Source: Erodium maritimum
Taxonomy: Eukaryota > Streptophyta > Magnoliopsida > Geraniales > Geraniaceae
DNA length: 64,000 nt
Assembly (NCBI GenBank): GCA_963921825.1
Contig: OY997591.1
Coordinates: forward strand, 22,253,515-22,317,514
Direction: 5' to 3'
In this document: positions 11,610 to 23,279 of the stretch, piece after piece
Numbering within the stretch: position 1 is the first letter of the stretch
Layout: every line of letters starts with the position of its first letter
The notes under the pieces: generated by a model
Told to the model about the DNA's origin: nothing
Databases searched by the model: none
What the model saw: only the letters and a program-made list of their open reading frames with translations
Program-made: the position numbers and the translations under genes

Positions 11610-14600
11610 TGTCACGCCCCAATTTCAGTAAAACCAAACTAGGGACGCGAACATTTTAAAACATAAAAACACTTGAACACCTGTTTTCATTAAACACTTT
11701 AAAAGTACCATTTGTTCAACAAAATAATAATTACAGTTTAAAACACGTCCCAACAAGTGGACAAAAGTACAAGGTATCCGTCACTAGACTCAAAAGACAA
11801 AACCCGGACTCCGCTCCTAGCTCCATAAGCTTTGAGAGCTCACCTAGTCCGTCCCACGAACAGTACCTGTAGGAAAAGCAGCTAGGGGTGAGCGTTCGCT
11901 CACCGCCGCGAATAACAGACTGACTACGGCATAATTAGCAGACAAAGCAGGTAACACCAACAACAACTCAACACCGGGGAAACACCATCCCCAACCCAAG
12001 TACTCTAACTTACAAACACCCACGGTGACCTTCCTCGAACGACTCAACACTCAACCACGTAAGTAGACCCGACACAACAATTGACGACCTCTCCCAAGGA
12101 CTCAAACGACAGCTACACAACACCAAACAGATCACAAAGGATCGCACACCAAACAAGATCACAAAGGATCGCATACCAGCTGCTCAGTAACCTCTCCCAC
12201 TCACACGAACACGGACCAGGCTAGCCAAAGAATGCTTACAACCTGTGATACTCAAACTCGGACCAGGCCAGCCAAAGAATGCTTGCAACCTGTGTTACTC
12301 AAACTCGGACCAGGCCAGCCAAAGAATGCTTGCAACCTGTGTTACTCAAACTGTGTCAGGCCAGCCAAAGAATGCTTGCAACCCGTTGATACTCAAACTT
12401 GGTCAGGCCAGCCAAAGAATTCTTGCAACCTACCGGGATCCGCAATCACAATCACAATCACACGCAAATTCATCAACCAGTAACAACACAAGTTCAACAC
12501 TCACAGGCACTCATGGCCACCAAGACACCAACAGTAAAACTCGAACTCAACAGCCCCACAGGCACTCACGGCCTCCCAAGACACACCGACAGTAAGACAC
12601 GGACTCAACAACCCCACAGGCACTCACGACCTCCCAAGACACCAACCATAAGACACGCTTTCAACTTACCGAGACTCTAACTCGTAAGCCAGCTAAAGGA
12701 AGCTTGCAACCCCCCCGAGACTCTAACTCGGTCAGGCCAGCCAAAGACACCGACCTTAGTACACGGGCCCTCAAGGCCACCCAAAACACCAACAATTGAC
12801 TACGGGCTCTCATGGCCACCCAAGACACCAATTCAAATACACGGGCTCTCAAGGCCACCCAAACTCAATCAATAAATAATACGGGCTCTCAAGGCCACCC
12901 AAAACTCGATAATAAAGTACGGGCTCTCAAGGCCACCCAAACTCAATCAATAAATAATACGGGCTCTCAAGGCCACCAAAAACTCGATAATAAAGTACGG
13001 GCTTTCAAGGCCACCCAAACCCAATCAATAATAATACGGGCTCTCAAGGCCACCCAAAACTCGATAATAAAGTACGGGCTCCCAAGGCCACCCAAACTCA
13101 ATCAATAAATAATACGGGCTCTCAAGGCCACCCAAAACTCGATAATAAAATACGGGCTCTCAAGGCCACCCAAGACACCAAATAAGCAGTCAACCTCCGG
13201 CTTAACCAAGCCTCCAACAGTCCTAACATTAACAGTTTCACAATCAACCTCCGGGCATGGTCATATGCCTCCAGTACTCCTAATATCGATAAGTTCACAA
13301 ACAACCTCCGGGCATGGTCATATGCCTCCAGTAAAACAATTAACGCTAAGTTCTCTGCTCCTACGACACTACTAAGTGTCACATGCTTTTCTCAATAATT
13401 ACTAAGTTCCCGTAACGTGCTTTTCTGATAAACGCTACAATCCCGTATCAAGCTTTTCTAATATTTAAATAAACCTATTCAACCCACGACACCCCGATGT
13501 CACATGCAATTCTACTGTTAACTTTCCCCAGTCAGGGCCGAGATCCGGCTACTTTTCCCTACCTCGTGCGTGTTCTCCCAAAAGCCAAACCACGAGCTCC
13601 GGTGATGATCTCAGTCACTCACCCAGCTTTCCCTTGCCTCGGTCCGTGGCACGATCTAAAAGAACACAATTAAAGGCACTTTTAAACTAGTACGAATAAA
13701 CCGAAAACCATTAAACTCGAAGCCCAAACTTAACCCCGACAATGTCGATCACTCCCAAACTTCCCAATTACTCGACATTGTCGATAAGGGACCCGTAAAG
13801 GCCCGATTCGCCCGACATGGCGAATCTGCCCGGGTTTTGTTAATTGCCTTCCGGGGCCCCAAAAGCCCCCGTTTTCGTTCCTACGGTCTTAGAATATTTC
13901 AAGGAACCCAATGTACTTGCCCGAATCGAATTTCGACTCCCGAGTCAATTAAATGACGTTTAAAGTTTCTAAACCCGATAAATTACAACTTCTCCAATTT
14001 AATTCCAATTTTCGATTCGGTTTAGGGTAAGTGGTCCGGGGAACGTTTTAAACCACCCGAACGATAAAACCCGAGCACGTGGGCCCCACACGGCCACAAT
14101 GGCAAAATTCCCTTTTTGCCCCAAAACGTTCCTAACGAACCCCAAACCTCAACCATTCATCTTTAAACCAATTCTAACCAAAACCCAACCATATTTGAAT
14201 CGTTTAAACTCAAACCCTGAAATTCGAACTTAACAAAACGAAAATCGGTTAGGTGCTCACCGTAGAGAATGACGGTGTGAACTCGATTCTTCAATCGTTG
14301 AAGCGATCCACCGGTCGGATGATCGAGAAATAGCAAAACCCTACAACCCCCTTCTCTTTTTCTCTCCTCCTTCTCTCCTCTTTCTACTTTCTCTCTCTTG
14401 TTTGCTCTTTTTTTTTATGTTCTGCCGAGACCACACAACCTTTCCCTTTTATTTGTTTTAAAAACTACACCCATCTTTCCATATTTACCAAACTAACACA
14501 AAACCTATTATTTTCTCCTTTAAAACCTTATACTCGGCCAACACTTAACAACCACACAATTTCCCCCCAAAATCAACACCACCATATAATTGCTAAGTAT

Positions 14601-15026
14601 CAAGGTGGGTCCCACACCTTTTGGAAAATATCTAGTTGATATTTTCCAATCAGTTTTGCGAAAAACGGACGTTTCGGGCCCCGAACGGGCACTTTTCCCA
14701 AGAAATTACGAAACTTGACGGGCTACAAGAAAACGGCTCAACTAAGATCGCTGCGACGACGGCTAAGCTTTTCGGATCCAAAACGGTCCTCGAATGGACC
14801 AAAACGTCGCTCGGTTGACTTTTCCAGCGAAAAGTCAACATTTCCCAAATTGATCAGAAAGTTGCCCTGAGTCCCCCGGAACTCACTTCGGTCAATAACG
14901 GGGTCAACTTAAGTCCGGTATGACACTCGAGGTCATTTTAGGTTCACTTAACTGTCAGTCTTAAAAATTTTAAATTTTCCTTTTTTTCGCAGGTTTGACT
15001 GGCGTTGACCGGGAGTGGTTATTACA
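11610..15026 (-). mobile_element. Gypsy solo LTR in MITE A
   Basis: The single LTR is about 3.4 kb in minus orientation (TGTCACGCCCC at left, TTATTACA at right). A 5-bp duplication GTTCC flanks it at 11605-11609 and 15027-15031. There is no internal region or second LTR, so this is a product of LTR-LTR recombination. Tandem repeats lie at 12230-12430 (about 45-bp unit with CCAGCCAAAGAATGCTTGCA) and 12760-13170 (unit with GGGCTCTCAAGGCCACCC). Confidence 0.93.
12230..13180 (-). repeat. LTR-internal tandem arrays
   Basis: Two arrays. The first has about four or five units of roughly 45 bp containing CAGGCCAGCCAAAGAATGC. The second has around a dozen units containing ACGGGCTCTCAAGGCCACCC with variable AT-rich spacers. 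Homologous arrays with different copy numbers occur in all other LTRs of this family in the window. They create fortuitous long ORFs. Confidence 0.85.
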
Positions 15027-15030
15027 GTTC

Positions 15031-15033
<3 letters not shown>

Positions 15034-15082
<49 letters not shown>

Positions 15083-15090
15083 AAGTATAT
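15034..15090. repeat. (TA)n microsatellite
   Basis: A long TA tract is followed by a short duplicated tip (TATAGGGAAG twice) leading into the foldback element at 15092. Confidence 0.9.
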
Positions 15091-15091
15091 A

Positions 15092-15470
15092 GGGAAGCAA
15101 TCAGGTGCGAACCTCCCTTACGGTGCGAACCTGCGAACCTCAAATCTGGTTTGCGGAAATAGCGAACATGGTTTGCGGAAATAAGCATCCCAGTTTGCGG
15201 AAAAAAAAGTTTGAAAAAACAGCATTTTTATGTTGAGAAAATATATGGTTTGCGAAGATAGTGTATCTGGTTTGCGGAAATAGCGAATATGGTTTGCGGA
15301 AATAAACATCCCAGTTTGCGGAAAAGAAGTTTGAAAAAAAGCATTTTATCTTGAGAAAAATATGTTTTGCGAAAACACCGCAAACCGAGACCACTATTTC
15401 CGCAAACCAGATACACTACACAAGCAGGTTCGCACGTTCGCACCGTAAGCCATGGTTCGCACCTGATTGC
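15092..15470. mobile_element. Small foldback element F1
   Basis: The sequence GCAATCAGGTGCGAACC at 15097-15113 is repeated exactly in reverse complement at 15454-15470. Between them are short repeats containing GGTTTGCGGAAATA in both orientations. It is about 380 bp with no coding capacity and abuts a (TA)n tract. Confidence 0.8.
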
Positions 15471-16434
15471 GAACCTGCGAACTCAACAACAACATGACAC
15501 GTGTCGCGCTTAGAAATGCTCATCTTTTTTTTTCCCCACCAAGTTTATTAATTTAATTTTTCCCGCTTCGTTTCAACTCCAATTTAATTTTTTTTTTGCG
15601 CCAATATTCTTATTTTTTCAAGAGCTTTCTAACAAGTAGTGATTGCATATATTTTGATGTGTTTTTGAACACGTGTGTGGATGTGTGAATATGAGTGCGA
15701 AAAAGTGTGATGTGTTTTGCAAATTTAGTGTATATGGTTTGCGGATTTAGTGTATATGGTTTGCAGATTTAGTGTGTTTTGCAAATTTAGTGTATATGAT
15801 TTGCGGATTTAGTGCATATGATTTGCGGATTTAGTGTATATGGTTTGCGGATTTAGTGTATATGGTTTGCGAATTTAGTGTATATGAACATTTTGCTCTA
15901 TTCTCATCTAATCGAGTCAAGGCATGGAAGTTCTTTGATGGTATGTTGGGAGCATTTTTCAAACAAATCAATGCACTGAACATCAAGAAGATGAAGATAT
16001 TACAAATCAGCATAATATAGTATATATATTTATATATGGTATTAGACAATTAATATGATGATTTAAGTAACTGACTTGGTGTTACAGGGGTTGCCAACTA
16101 CAAGCACTTTGACATTTGGAGATGCAACAAAATTGAGAGCACTGAATCAATAAAGATACAATTTTGAGCAACACACATATAATATATATATATATGGACA
16201 CACTATAAATAACACTAAATTCACAAACCATATACACTAAATTCGTAAACCATATACACTAAATCCGCAAACCATATACACTAAATCCGCAAACCATATA
16301 CACTAAATTTGCAATACACACTAAATTCGCAAACCATATATACTAAATCCGCAAACCATATACACTAAATCCGCAAACCATATACACTAAATCCGCAAAA
16401 CAAATCACACTTTTTCGCACTCATATTCACACAT
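15471..16434. mobile_element. Foldback element F2 with possible captured exon
   Basis: The arms at about 15690-15890 and 16210-16432 are inverted copies built of a 22-bp unit (TATATGGTTTGCGGATTTAG core). The left outer part (15471-15690) matches the arms of the neighbouring elements at 16480-16680 and 21180-21440. The centre, 15890-16190, is not repetitive and looks partly exonic (separate entry). F1 sits at its left tip, where the usual tip would be expected. Confidence 0.65.
15890..16190 (+). other. Possible captured gene fragment inside F2
   Basis: The unique centre of F2 has two exon-like pieces. One, at about 15886-15975, encodes a peptide ending [10 protein letters not shown] with a GT in phase right after. 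The other follows a good acceptor (TTGGTGTTACAG at about 16088) and encodes GLPTTSTLTFGDATKLRALN before a stop. The spacing resembles two exons and an intron of a host gene carried by a foldback transposon. I cannot name the donor gene. It could also be chance open sequence. Confidence 0.35.
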
Positions 16435-17033
16435 AGGAGAGCAATCAGGTGCGAACCATGAGTTACGGTGCGAACATGCGAACTCAACCAGATTGCGCCA
16501 TGTGTCGCGCTCAGAAAATGCCCTTTTTTTTATAATCAAGTTTATTAATTCGATTTTTCCCGTTTCGTTTCAACTCCGATTTCATTTTTTCTTGCGCCAA
16601 TATTCTTATTTTTTCAAGAGCTTTCTAACAAGTAGTGGATTGCATATATTTTGATGTGTTTTTTGATACGTGTGTGGATATGTGGACATAAGTGCGAAAA
16701 GTGTGATGTTGTTTGCAAATATAAGGTTTGTGGTTTGAGAATATAGTATATGTGGTTTGAGAATATAGTATATGTGGTTTGCGAATATGACATATATGAT
16801 TTGCGAAAAGTGTGATGTGGTTTGAGAATATGATATATGTGGTTTGCAAATATAGTATATGTGGTTTGAGAATATAGTATATGTGGTTTGCGAATATAAC
16901 ATATATGGTTTGCGAAAAGTGTGATGTGGTTTGAGAATATGAGGTAAGTTGGTTTGAGAATATGAGGTGTGTTGTTTGAGATTGTAAGTGAAGTGTGTTG
17001 AGAATATGAGACACATGAGTTGAGAATATGAGT

Positions 17034-20000
17034 TGTAATAACCACTCCCGATCAACGCCAGTCAAACCTGCGAAAAACAGGAAAATTTAAAATTTTGAGC
17101 AGACACTGAATTGAACCGGAATTGGACCCCGAGGGTCATACCGGACTTAAGTTGACCCCGATGTAGACCAAAGTGAGTTCCAGGGGACTCAAGGCAACTT
17201 TCTGATCAATTTGGGAAATGTTGACTTTTCGCTGGAAAAGTCAACCGAGTGACGTTTTGGTCCATTCGAGGACCATTTTGGATCCAAAAAGCTTAGCCGC
17301 CGTCGCAACGATCTTAGTTGAGCCGTTTCCTTGTAGCCCGTGAAGTTTCGTAATTTTTGGGAAAAAGTGCCCATTCGGGGCCCGAAACGTCCGATTTTCG
17401 CGAATCTGATTGGAAAATATCTAGTAGATATTTTCCCAAAAGGTGTGGAACCCACCTTGACACTTGTCCAATATGTGATGGTGTTAGGTTTTGGGGGGAA
17501 AACAAGAGAGGACAAGGGGGTGGCCGGCCACACTTTGCAAAAGGAAAAAAAAATAGAAAATGTGTTAGTTTTAGAAAAGAAGAGAGTTTTAGAGAGAGAA
17601 GGAGAAGAAGAGAGAAAAAGAGAGAAGAAGCTAGGGTTTGGCCACTATTCACGTCATCCCCACCATTGGACCGTGTCAAGGCAAGGAGGAATCGAACTCC
17701 ACTCGTCGTGCTATACGGTTAGTACCGAACCGATTCTCGTTTTGATAAATTTTTAAAGTTAGGGTTTGTGTAAAACTATTAGTTTAAGGTTTTTTTGATG
17801 TTGGGGAAGTGTTAGAGATGTTTTGGAGACGCTTGGAGGTGAAATTTGGCGTTTTCCGGTGACCGGAAGCTCGGGAGGAGCTCCGGCCACCGTGGGTGGT
17901 GGCCGGCCGGCCATGGGGTGGCTGGCCGGAGCTGGGACCAGCAACCACCATGGTGGCCGGGCCCCAATTTAAACCCTAGGGCCCACGGCCAAGTGGGGCC
18001 CACGCTGCTCGGGTGCTCGGGTTTAGTGTTCGGGTGGTTTAGAACGTTCCCCGGACCATTTATCCACAACCGAATCGAATTTTGGAATTAAATTGGAAAA
18101 CTTGTAATTGACGGGTTTTAGAAACTTGAAACGTAAATTAATTGACTCGGAAGTCGGAATTCGATTCCGTTAATTGCATAGGAACCCTTGAATTATTCTA
18201 AGACCGTAGAAACGAAAACGGGAATTTTTGGAGCCCCGGAAGGGTATTTACAAAACCCGGGAAGATTCGCCATGTCGGGCGAATTGGGCCTTTACGGGCC
18301 CAATATCGACAATGTCGAGTAATTGGGGAGTTTGGGAGTGATCGACATTGTCGGGGTTACTTTTGGGCGTCAGGTTTATTAAAATTCAGCATTATGCCTG
18401 CGAGCTTAAAAGCGTTTAAAACTGTGTTCTTTTAGATCGTGCCGCGGACCGAGGCAAAGGAAAGCTGGGTGAGTGACTGAGATCACACCGAAGCTCGTTG
18501 GTTGGCTTTTGGAGAACACGCACGAGGTAGGGAAAAGTAGCCGGATCTCAGCCCTGACTATGGAAAGTTAACAGTAGAAATGCATGTGACATTGGGGTGT
18601 CGTGGGTTAAGTAGGTTTATCGAATACTAGAAAGGTAGGCGATACCGGGTAGTGTCGTATGATTCAGGAACGTATCGAACATTAGAATTGCATGTGACAC
18701 TTAGTAGTGTCGTAGGAGCAGAGAACTTAACGATATTAGGATTACTGGAGGCATATGACCATGCCCGGAGGTTGATTGTGAACTTATTGATATTAGAAGT
18801 ACTGGAGGCATATGACCATGCCCGGAGGTTGATTGTGAAACTGTTGATATTAGGACTGTTGGAGGCATTGGTTATGCTTGGAGGTTGTTTGTGTAAATCG
18901 TGTCTTGGGTGGCCATGAGAGCCCGTGTTACTGTTGTGTCTTGGGTGGCCATGAGAGCCCGTGTTACTGTTGTGTCTTGGGTGGCCATGAGAGCCCGTGT
19001 TACTGTCGTTTCTTGGGTGGCCATGAGAGCCCGTGTTACTGTCGTGTCTTGGGTGGCCATGAGAGCCTGTGTTACTGTTGTGTCTTGGGTGGCCATGAGA
19101 GCCCGTGTTACTGTTGTGTCTTGGGTGGCCATGAGAGCCCGTGTTACTGTTGTGTCTTGGGTGGCCATGAGAGCCCGTGTTAATGTTGTGTCTTGGGTGG
19201 CCATGAGAGCCCGTGTTTTACTGTTGGTGTGTTTTGGGTGGTCGTGAGTGCCCGTGGGGTTGTTGAGCCTGTGAGTTACTGTTGGTGTGTCTTGGGAGGC
19301 CGTGAGTGCCCGTGGGGTTGTTGAGCCCGTGAGTTACTGTTGGTGTGTCTTGGGAGTCCGTGAGTGCCTGTGGGGTTGAGAGCCCGTGTTTTACTGTTGG
19401 TGTGTCTTGGGAGGCCGTGAGTGCCCGTGGGGTTGTTGAGCCCGTGAGTTACCGTTGGTGTGTCTTGGGTGGCCGTGAGTGCCGTGGGGTTGTTGAGCCC
19501 GTGAGTTATGGTTGGTGTGTCATGGGAGGCCGTGAGTGCCCGTGGGTTGTTGAGTCCGTGTTTTACTGTTGGTGTCTTGGGTGGCCATGAGTGTCTGTGG
19601 AGTGTTAAACCTGTCTTGTTACTGTTTGTTGATCTTTGCTTGTGATTGTGATTGTGTTTTCCCTGGGTTAGTAACCCGACTTCGTGTCGGGGAGTGGTGT
19701 GGATTTTGGCAGGTTACGAGCATTCTTTGGATGACCTGACCAAATTCGAGTCTCGACAGGTTATGAGCATTCTTTGGCTAGCCTGTTCCGTGTCCGTATC
19801 TCGAAAGGTTATGAGCATTCTTTGGCTAGCCTGTTCCGTGACCGGGTCTCGGCAGGTTACGAGCATTCTTTGGCTGGCCTGATCCGTGTTCGAGTCTCGG
19901 CAGGTTGTGAGCATTCTTTGGCTAGCCTGATCCGTGTTCGTGTCTTTGGAGGAGGTCATAAATGGTTGTGTCGGGTTTACATTACGATTTTGAGGTTGAG

Positions 20001-20602
20001 TCTGGTGAGGGAGGTTACTGGGCAGCTGGTATGTGATCCTTTGTGATCTTGCTTGGTGTGCGATCCTTTGTGATCTAGTTTGGTGTACGATCCTTTGTGA
20101 TATTGGGTTTTGCATAGTGGTCCTTGAGTCCTTGGAAAAGGTCATGATCGTTGTGTCGGGTCTACTTTACGTGTCAGAGTGTTGAGTTGGTCAAGGAAGG
20201 TAACAGTGGGTGTGTGTCAGTCGGAGTACTTGGGTTGGGGATAGTTTCCCCGGTGTTGAGTTTATTGTTGGTGTTACCGACATCGTCTGCTAATTATGCC
20301 GTAGTCAGTCTGTTATCCGTGGTGGTGAGCGAGCGCTCACCCCTAGCTGCTTTTCCTACAGGTACCGGTCGCAGGTTGGACTAGGTGAGCTTCTGAAGCT
20401 TGAAGAGCTAGGAGCGGGATTCTGGGTTTATTTTGAGTCTAGCGACGGATACCATACTTTTGTCCACTTGTTGGGACGTATTTTAAGTTGTAAATATTAT
20501 TTTTGTTGAACAAACGGTGATTTATGAAAAAAAGCAACTAAATGTTTTATTATTTTAAATGTTCGCGTCCTGAGTTCGGTTTACTGAAATTGGGGCGTGA
20601 CA
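17034..20602 (+). mobile_element. Gypsy solo LTR in foldback element F3
   Basis: The 3.57-kb LTR runs from TGTAATAACC to GGGGCGTGACA. A 5-bp duplication TGAGT flanks it (17029-17033 and 20603-20607), so it is a solo LTR in plus orientation. It contains a 36-bp array (18899-19222) and an array of about 42 bp with GAGCATTCTTTGGCTAGCCTG (19712-19945). ORFs within are fortuitous. Confidence 0.93.
18899..19222 (+). repeat. 36-bp tandem array in LTR
   Basis: Nine or so near-perfect copies of a 36-bp unit containing TCTTGGGTGGCCATGAGAGC. Because 36 is a multiple of three, several frames on both strands stay open. This explains the repetitive ORFs there. Confidence 0.92.
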
Positions 20603-20720
20603 TGAGTGATATGAGTTTGAGGATATGATGAATGTCGTAGAGTGATATGAGTTTGAGGATATGATGAATGTCGTTTGAGAGCATAAGTGAAGAGGTTTGA
20701 GGATATAAGAGATGTGGTTT

Positions 20721-21660
20721 GCGAATATATCATATTCTCAAACCACATCACACTTTTCGCAAACCACATATACTATATTCTCAAACCACATATACTATAT
20801 TCGCAAATCATATATGTCATATTCGCAAACCACATATACTATATTCTCAAACCACAAACCCTATATTTGCAAACCACATCACACTTTTCGCACTTATGTC
20901 CACATATCCACACACGTATCAAAAAACACATCAAAATATATGCATTACACTAATTGATAGATAGATCTTGGAAAAACAAAAATATTGGCGCAAAAAAAAT
21001 TAAATCGAAGTTGAAACGAAGCGGGAAAAATTAAATTAATAAACTTGGTGGAAAAAAAAGATGAGCATTTCTAAGCGCGACACGTGTCATGTTGTTGTTG
21101 AGTTCGCAGGTTCACATTTTAAGTGGGGTTCACACGTGAAAATAGGGAAGCTTTCACGTGCGAACCCCTCTTAAAATGTGAACTTGCGAACTCAACAACA
21201 ACATGACACGTGTCGCGCTTAGAAATGTTCATCTTCTTTTTTTCCACCAAGCTTATTAATTTAATTTTTTCCGCTTCGTTTCAACTTCGATTTACTATAT
21301 GAGTGATATTAATTTAATTTTTCCCGCTTCGTTTCAACTTCGATTTAATTTTTTTTTGCGCCAATATTTTTGTTTTTCCAAGATCTATCTATCAAGTAGT
21401 GTATTACATATATTTTGATGTGTTTTTTGATACGTGTGTGGATATGTGGACATAAGTGCGAAAAGTGTGGTGTGGTTTGCAAGTATAGGGTTTGTGGTTT
21501 GAGAATATAGTATATGTGGTTTGCGAATATAGTATATGTGGTTTGCGAATATGACATATATGATTTGTGAATATGACATATATGATTTGCGAATATAGTA
21601 TATGTGGTTTGAGAATATAGTATATGTGGTTTGCGAAAAGTGTGATGTGGTTTGAGAATA
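20721..21660. repeat. Inner inverted pair F4, two element tips head to head
   Basis: Sequence 20725-21140 is the reverse complement of 21160-21660. The centre, about 21130-21175, contains two oppositely oriented tips (TTCACACGTGAAA, ATAGGGAAG, CTTTCACGTGCGAACCCC). A local duplication of about 45 bp lies at 21250-21350. It looks like two copies of the same foldback element fused tip to tip, or one inserted in another. Confidence 0.7.
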
Positions 21661-22325
21661 TGATATATTCGCAAACCACATCCCTTATATCCTCAAACCA
21701 CTTCACTTATGCTCTCAAACGACATTCATCATATCCTCAAACTCATATCACTCGTACGACATTCATCATATCCTCAAACTCATATCACTCATATTCTCAA
21801 CTCATGTGTCTCATATTCTCAACACACTTCACTTACAATCTCAAACAACAGACCTCATATTCTCAAACCAACTTACCTCATATTCTCAAACCACATCACA
21901 CTTTTCGCAAACCATATATGTTATATTCGCAAACCACATATATTATATTCTCAAACCACATATACTATATTCGCAAACCACATATATCATATTCTCAAAC
22001 CACATCACACTTTTCGCAAATCATATATGTCATATTCGCAAACCACATATACTATATTCTCAAACCACAAACTCTATATTTGCAAACCACATCACACTTT
22101 TCGCACTTATGTCCACATATCCACACATGTATCAAAAAATACATCAAAATATATGCAATCCACTATTTGTTAGAAAGCTCTTGAAAAAATAAGAATATTG
22201 GCGCAAGAAAAAAAGAAATCGAAGTTGAAACGAAACGGGAAAAATCGAATTAATAAACTTGATTATAACAAAAGGGGGGCATTTTCTGAGCGCGACACAT
22301 GGCGCAATCTAGTTGAGTTCGCAGG

Positions 22326-22327
<2 letters not shown>

Positions 22328-22369
<42 letters not shown>
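22328..22369. repeat. (CA)n(TA)n microsatellite
   Basis: About 16 CA units run into TA units, ending at the tip GGGTAGC of the next MITE. Confidence 0.9.
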
Positions 22370-22370
<1 letters not shown>

Positions 22371-22702
22371 GGTAGCTATCCAGTAAAAACCACCCTTATT
22401 GTGCAAACTACGAACTCACCAGGTGCTGACACGTGGCGCGCACAGTGTTGATAGTTTGCGCAACACAGTGCTAATAGTTTGCGCCTATTAGCACTGTGCT
22501 GCGCAAACTATCAACACTGTGCGCGCCACGTGTCAGCACCTGGTGAGTTCGTAGTTTGCACAATAAGGTGCGGTGTTTTATATATTTATTGTCCACGTGT
22601 CAGCATCTGGTGCGCTCTGTTGACATCACTTTGGGGGGATCATGTGGCTCTCATGGGTTCGTAGTTTGCACAATAAGGGGGGGTTTGTACCTGATACCAA
22701 CC
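22370..22702. mobile_element. Hairpin MITE F5
   Basis: The left end GGGTAGCTATCCAGTAAAAACC and right end GGTTTGTACCTGATACCAACC form a loose inverted repeat, extended by CCTTATTGTGCAAACTACGAA on both sides. TA tracts flank it. Inside is a near-perfect hairpin (separate entry). The tip style matches the other TA-associated elements in the window. Confidence 0.75.
22394..22568. repeat. Near-perfect 84-bp-arm hairpin
   Basis: Arms 22394-22477 and 22485-22568 are reverse complements with one mismatch by eye, and the loop is 7 bases. Transcribed from either strand, it would form a long RNA duplex. Confidence 0.92.
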
Positions 22703-22766
22703 ATATATATATATATATATATATGGACATTTATGATTGAACTACGGGCACTAAGACTAACACCTT

Positions 22767-23233
22767 CTTCCGTGTTACTGGTAAGTCCGGCTCCTCCTCT
22801 TCCGTGTTTTGAAGAGTCTTTGGAGTTTGGATTCTGTTAGGCTAGATAGTGGCGAACGATGGACTGCTGCGTTGATCTCTGTTTCCTCATCATTCCCATC
22901 GTCTCCGTTTGTTGGTGTTGCCACAGAACGATGGGAGTGTGGGTGACCGAATTTGGTGTACCGGCGCGTTCAGGTGGTTCGATGAGCGGTCCCGATGGTG
23001 TGATGCCGAGGTTGGCGATTCGTGGACAGTTTTGAGGTCTTGAGGGTTTGTCGTGTCGTTTTATTTGGGCTAGTTTGTTTAGGCCCTTGTTTTTGTTTTG
23101 GTTCGGCTTGTGTGCATGTTGCTTTTATGAGCTGTTCTGGTCTTCGGACGATCCCTTTCTTAGGTTGATCTCCTGCCTTGTTTTCCTGACTCAGAAAAAC
23201 AAATGTTTAATAAACTTTAGCTTATCAAAAAAA
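22767..23233 (+). mobile_element. 5'-truncated LINE, 3' end
   Basis: The 467-bp insertion ends in TTTAGCTTATC plus an A-run and is flanked by a 13-bp direct repeat AGACTAACACCTT (22754-22766 and 23234-23246). It holds only 3' untranslated or terminal coding sequence. The tail is like that of the insertion at 6480-7337. Confidence 0.88.
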
Positions 23234-23279
23234 AGACTAACACCTTGGGTATGGGTTGTCACCTCTCATATCACCATCT

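Larger units (their letters stand above)
16435..22330. mobile_element. Large foldback element F3 (long inverted arms)
   Basis: The left tip reads GGAGAGCAATCAGGTGCGAACC-like at 16435. The left arm (16435-17033 plus 20608-20720) is repeated in reverse complement at about 21660-22330, where the tip fades into a (CA)n tract. The arms hold a unique outer part (GTTTCGTTTCAACTCCGA, TTGCGCCAATATTCTTA) and many 22-bp units (TATGTGGTTTGAGAATATAG core). A solo LTR interrupts the left arm. The loop is occupied by another inverted pair (F4). No real protein is encoded, and the overlapping open frames come from the 22-bp unit. Confidence 0.75.

Noticed and set aside
18872..19247. Long repetitive ORFs on both strands (over 100 codons)
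   Set aside because: They come from the 36-bp tandem array in a solo LTR. A unit divisible by three keeps several frames open, and no domain is present.
16606..22192. Families of overlapping ORFs of 80-186 codons in three frames
   Set aside because: They are produced by 22-bp repeats in foldback arms. The same peptide-like strings occur in all frames and both arms, which real genes would not show.
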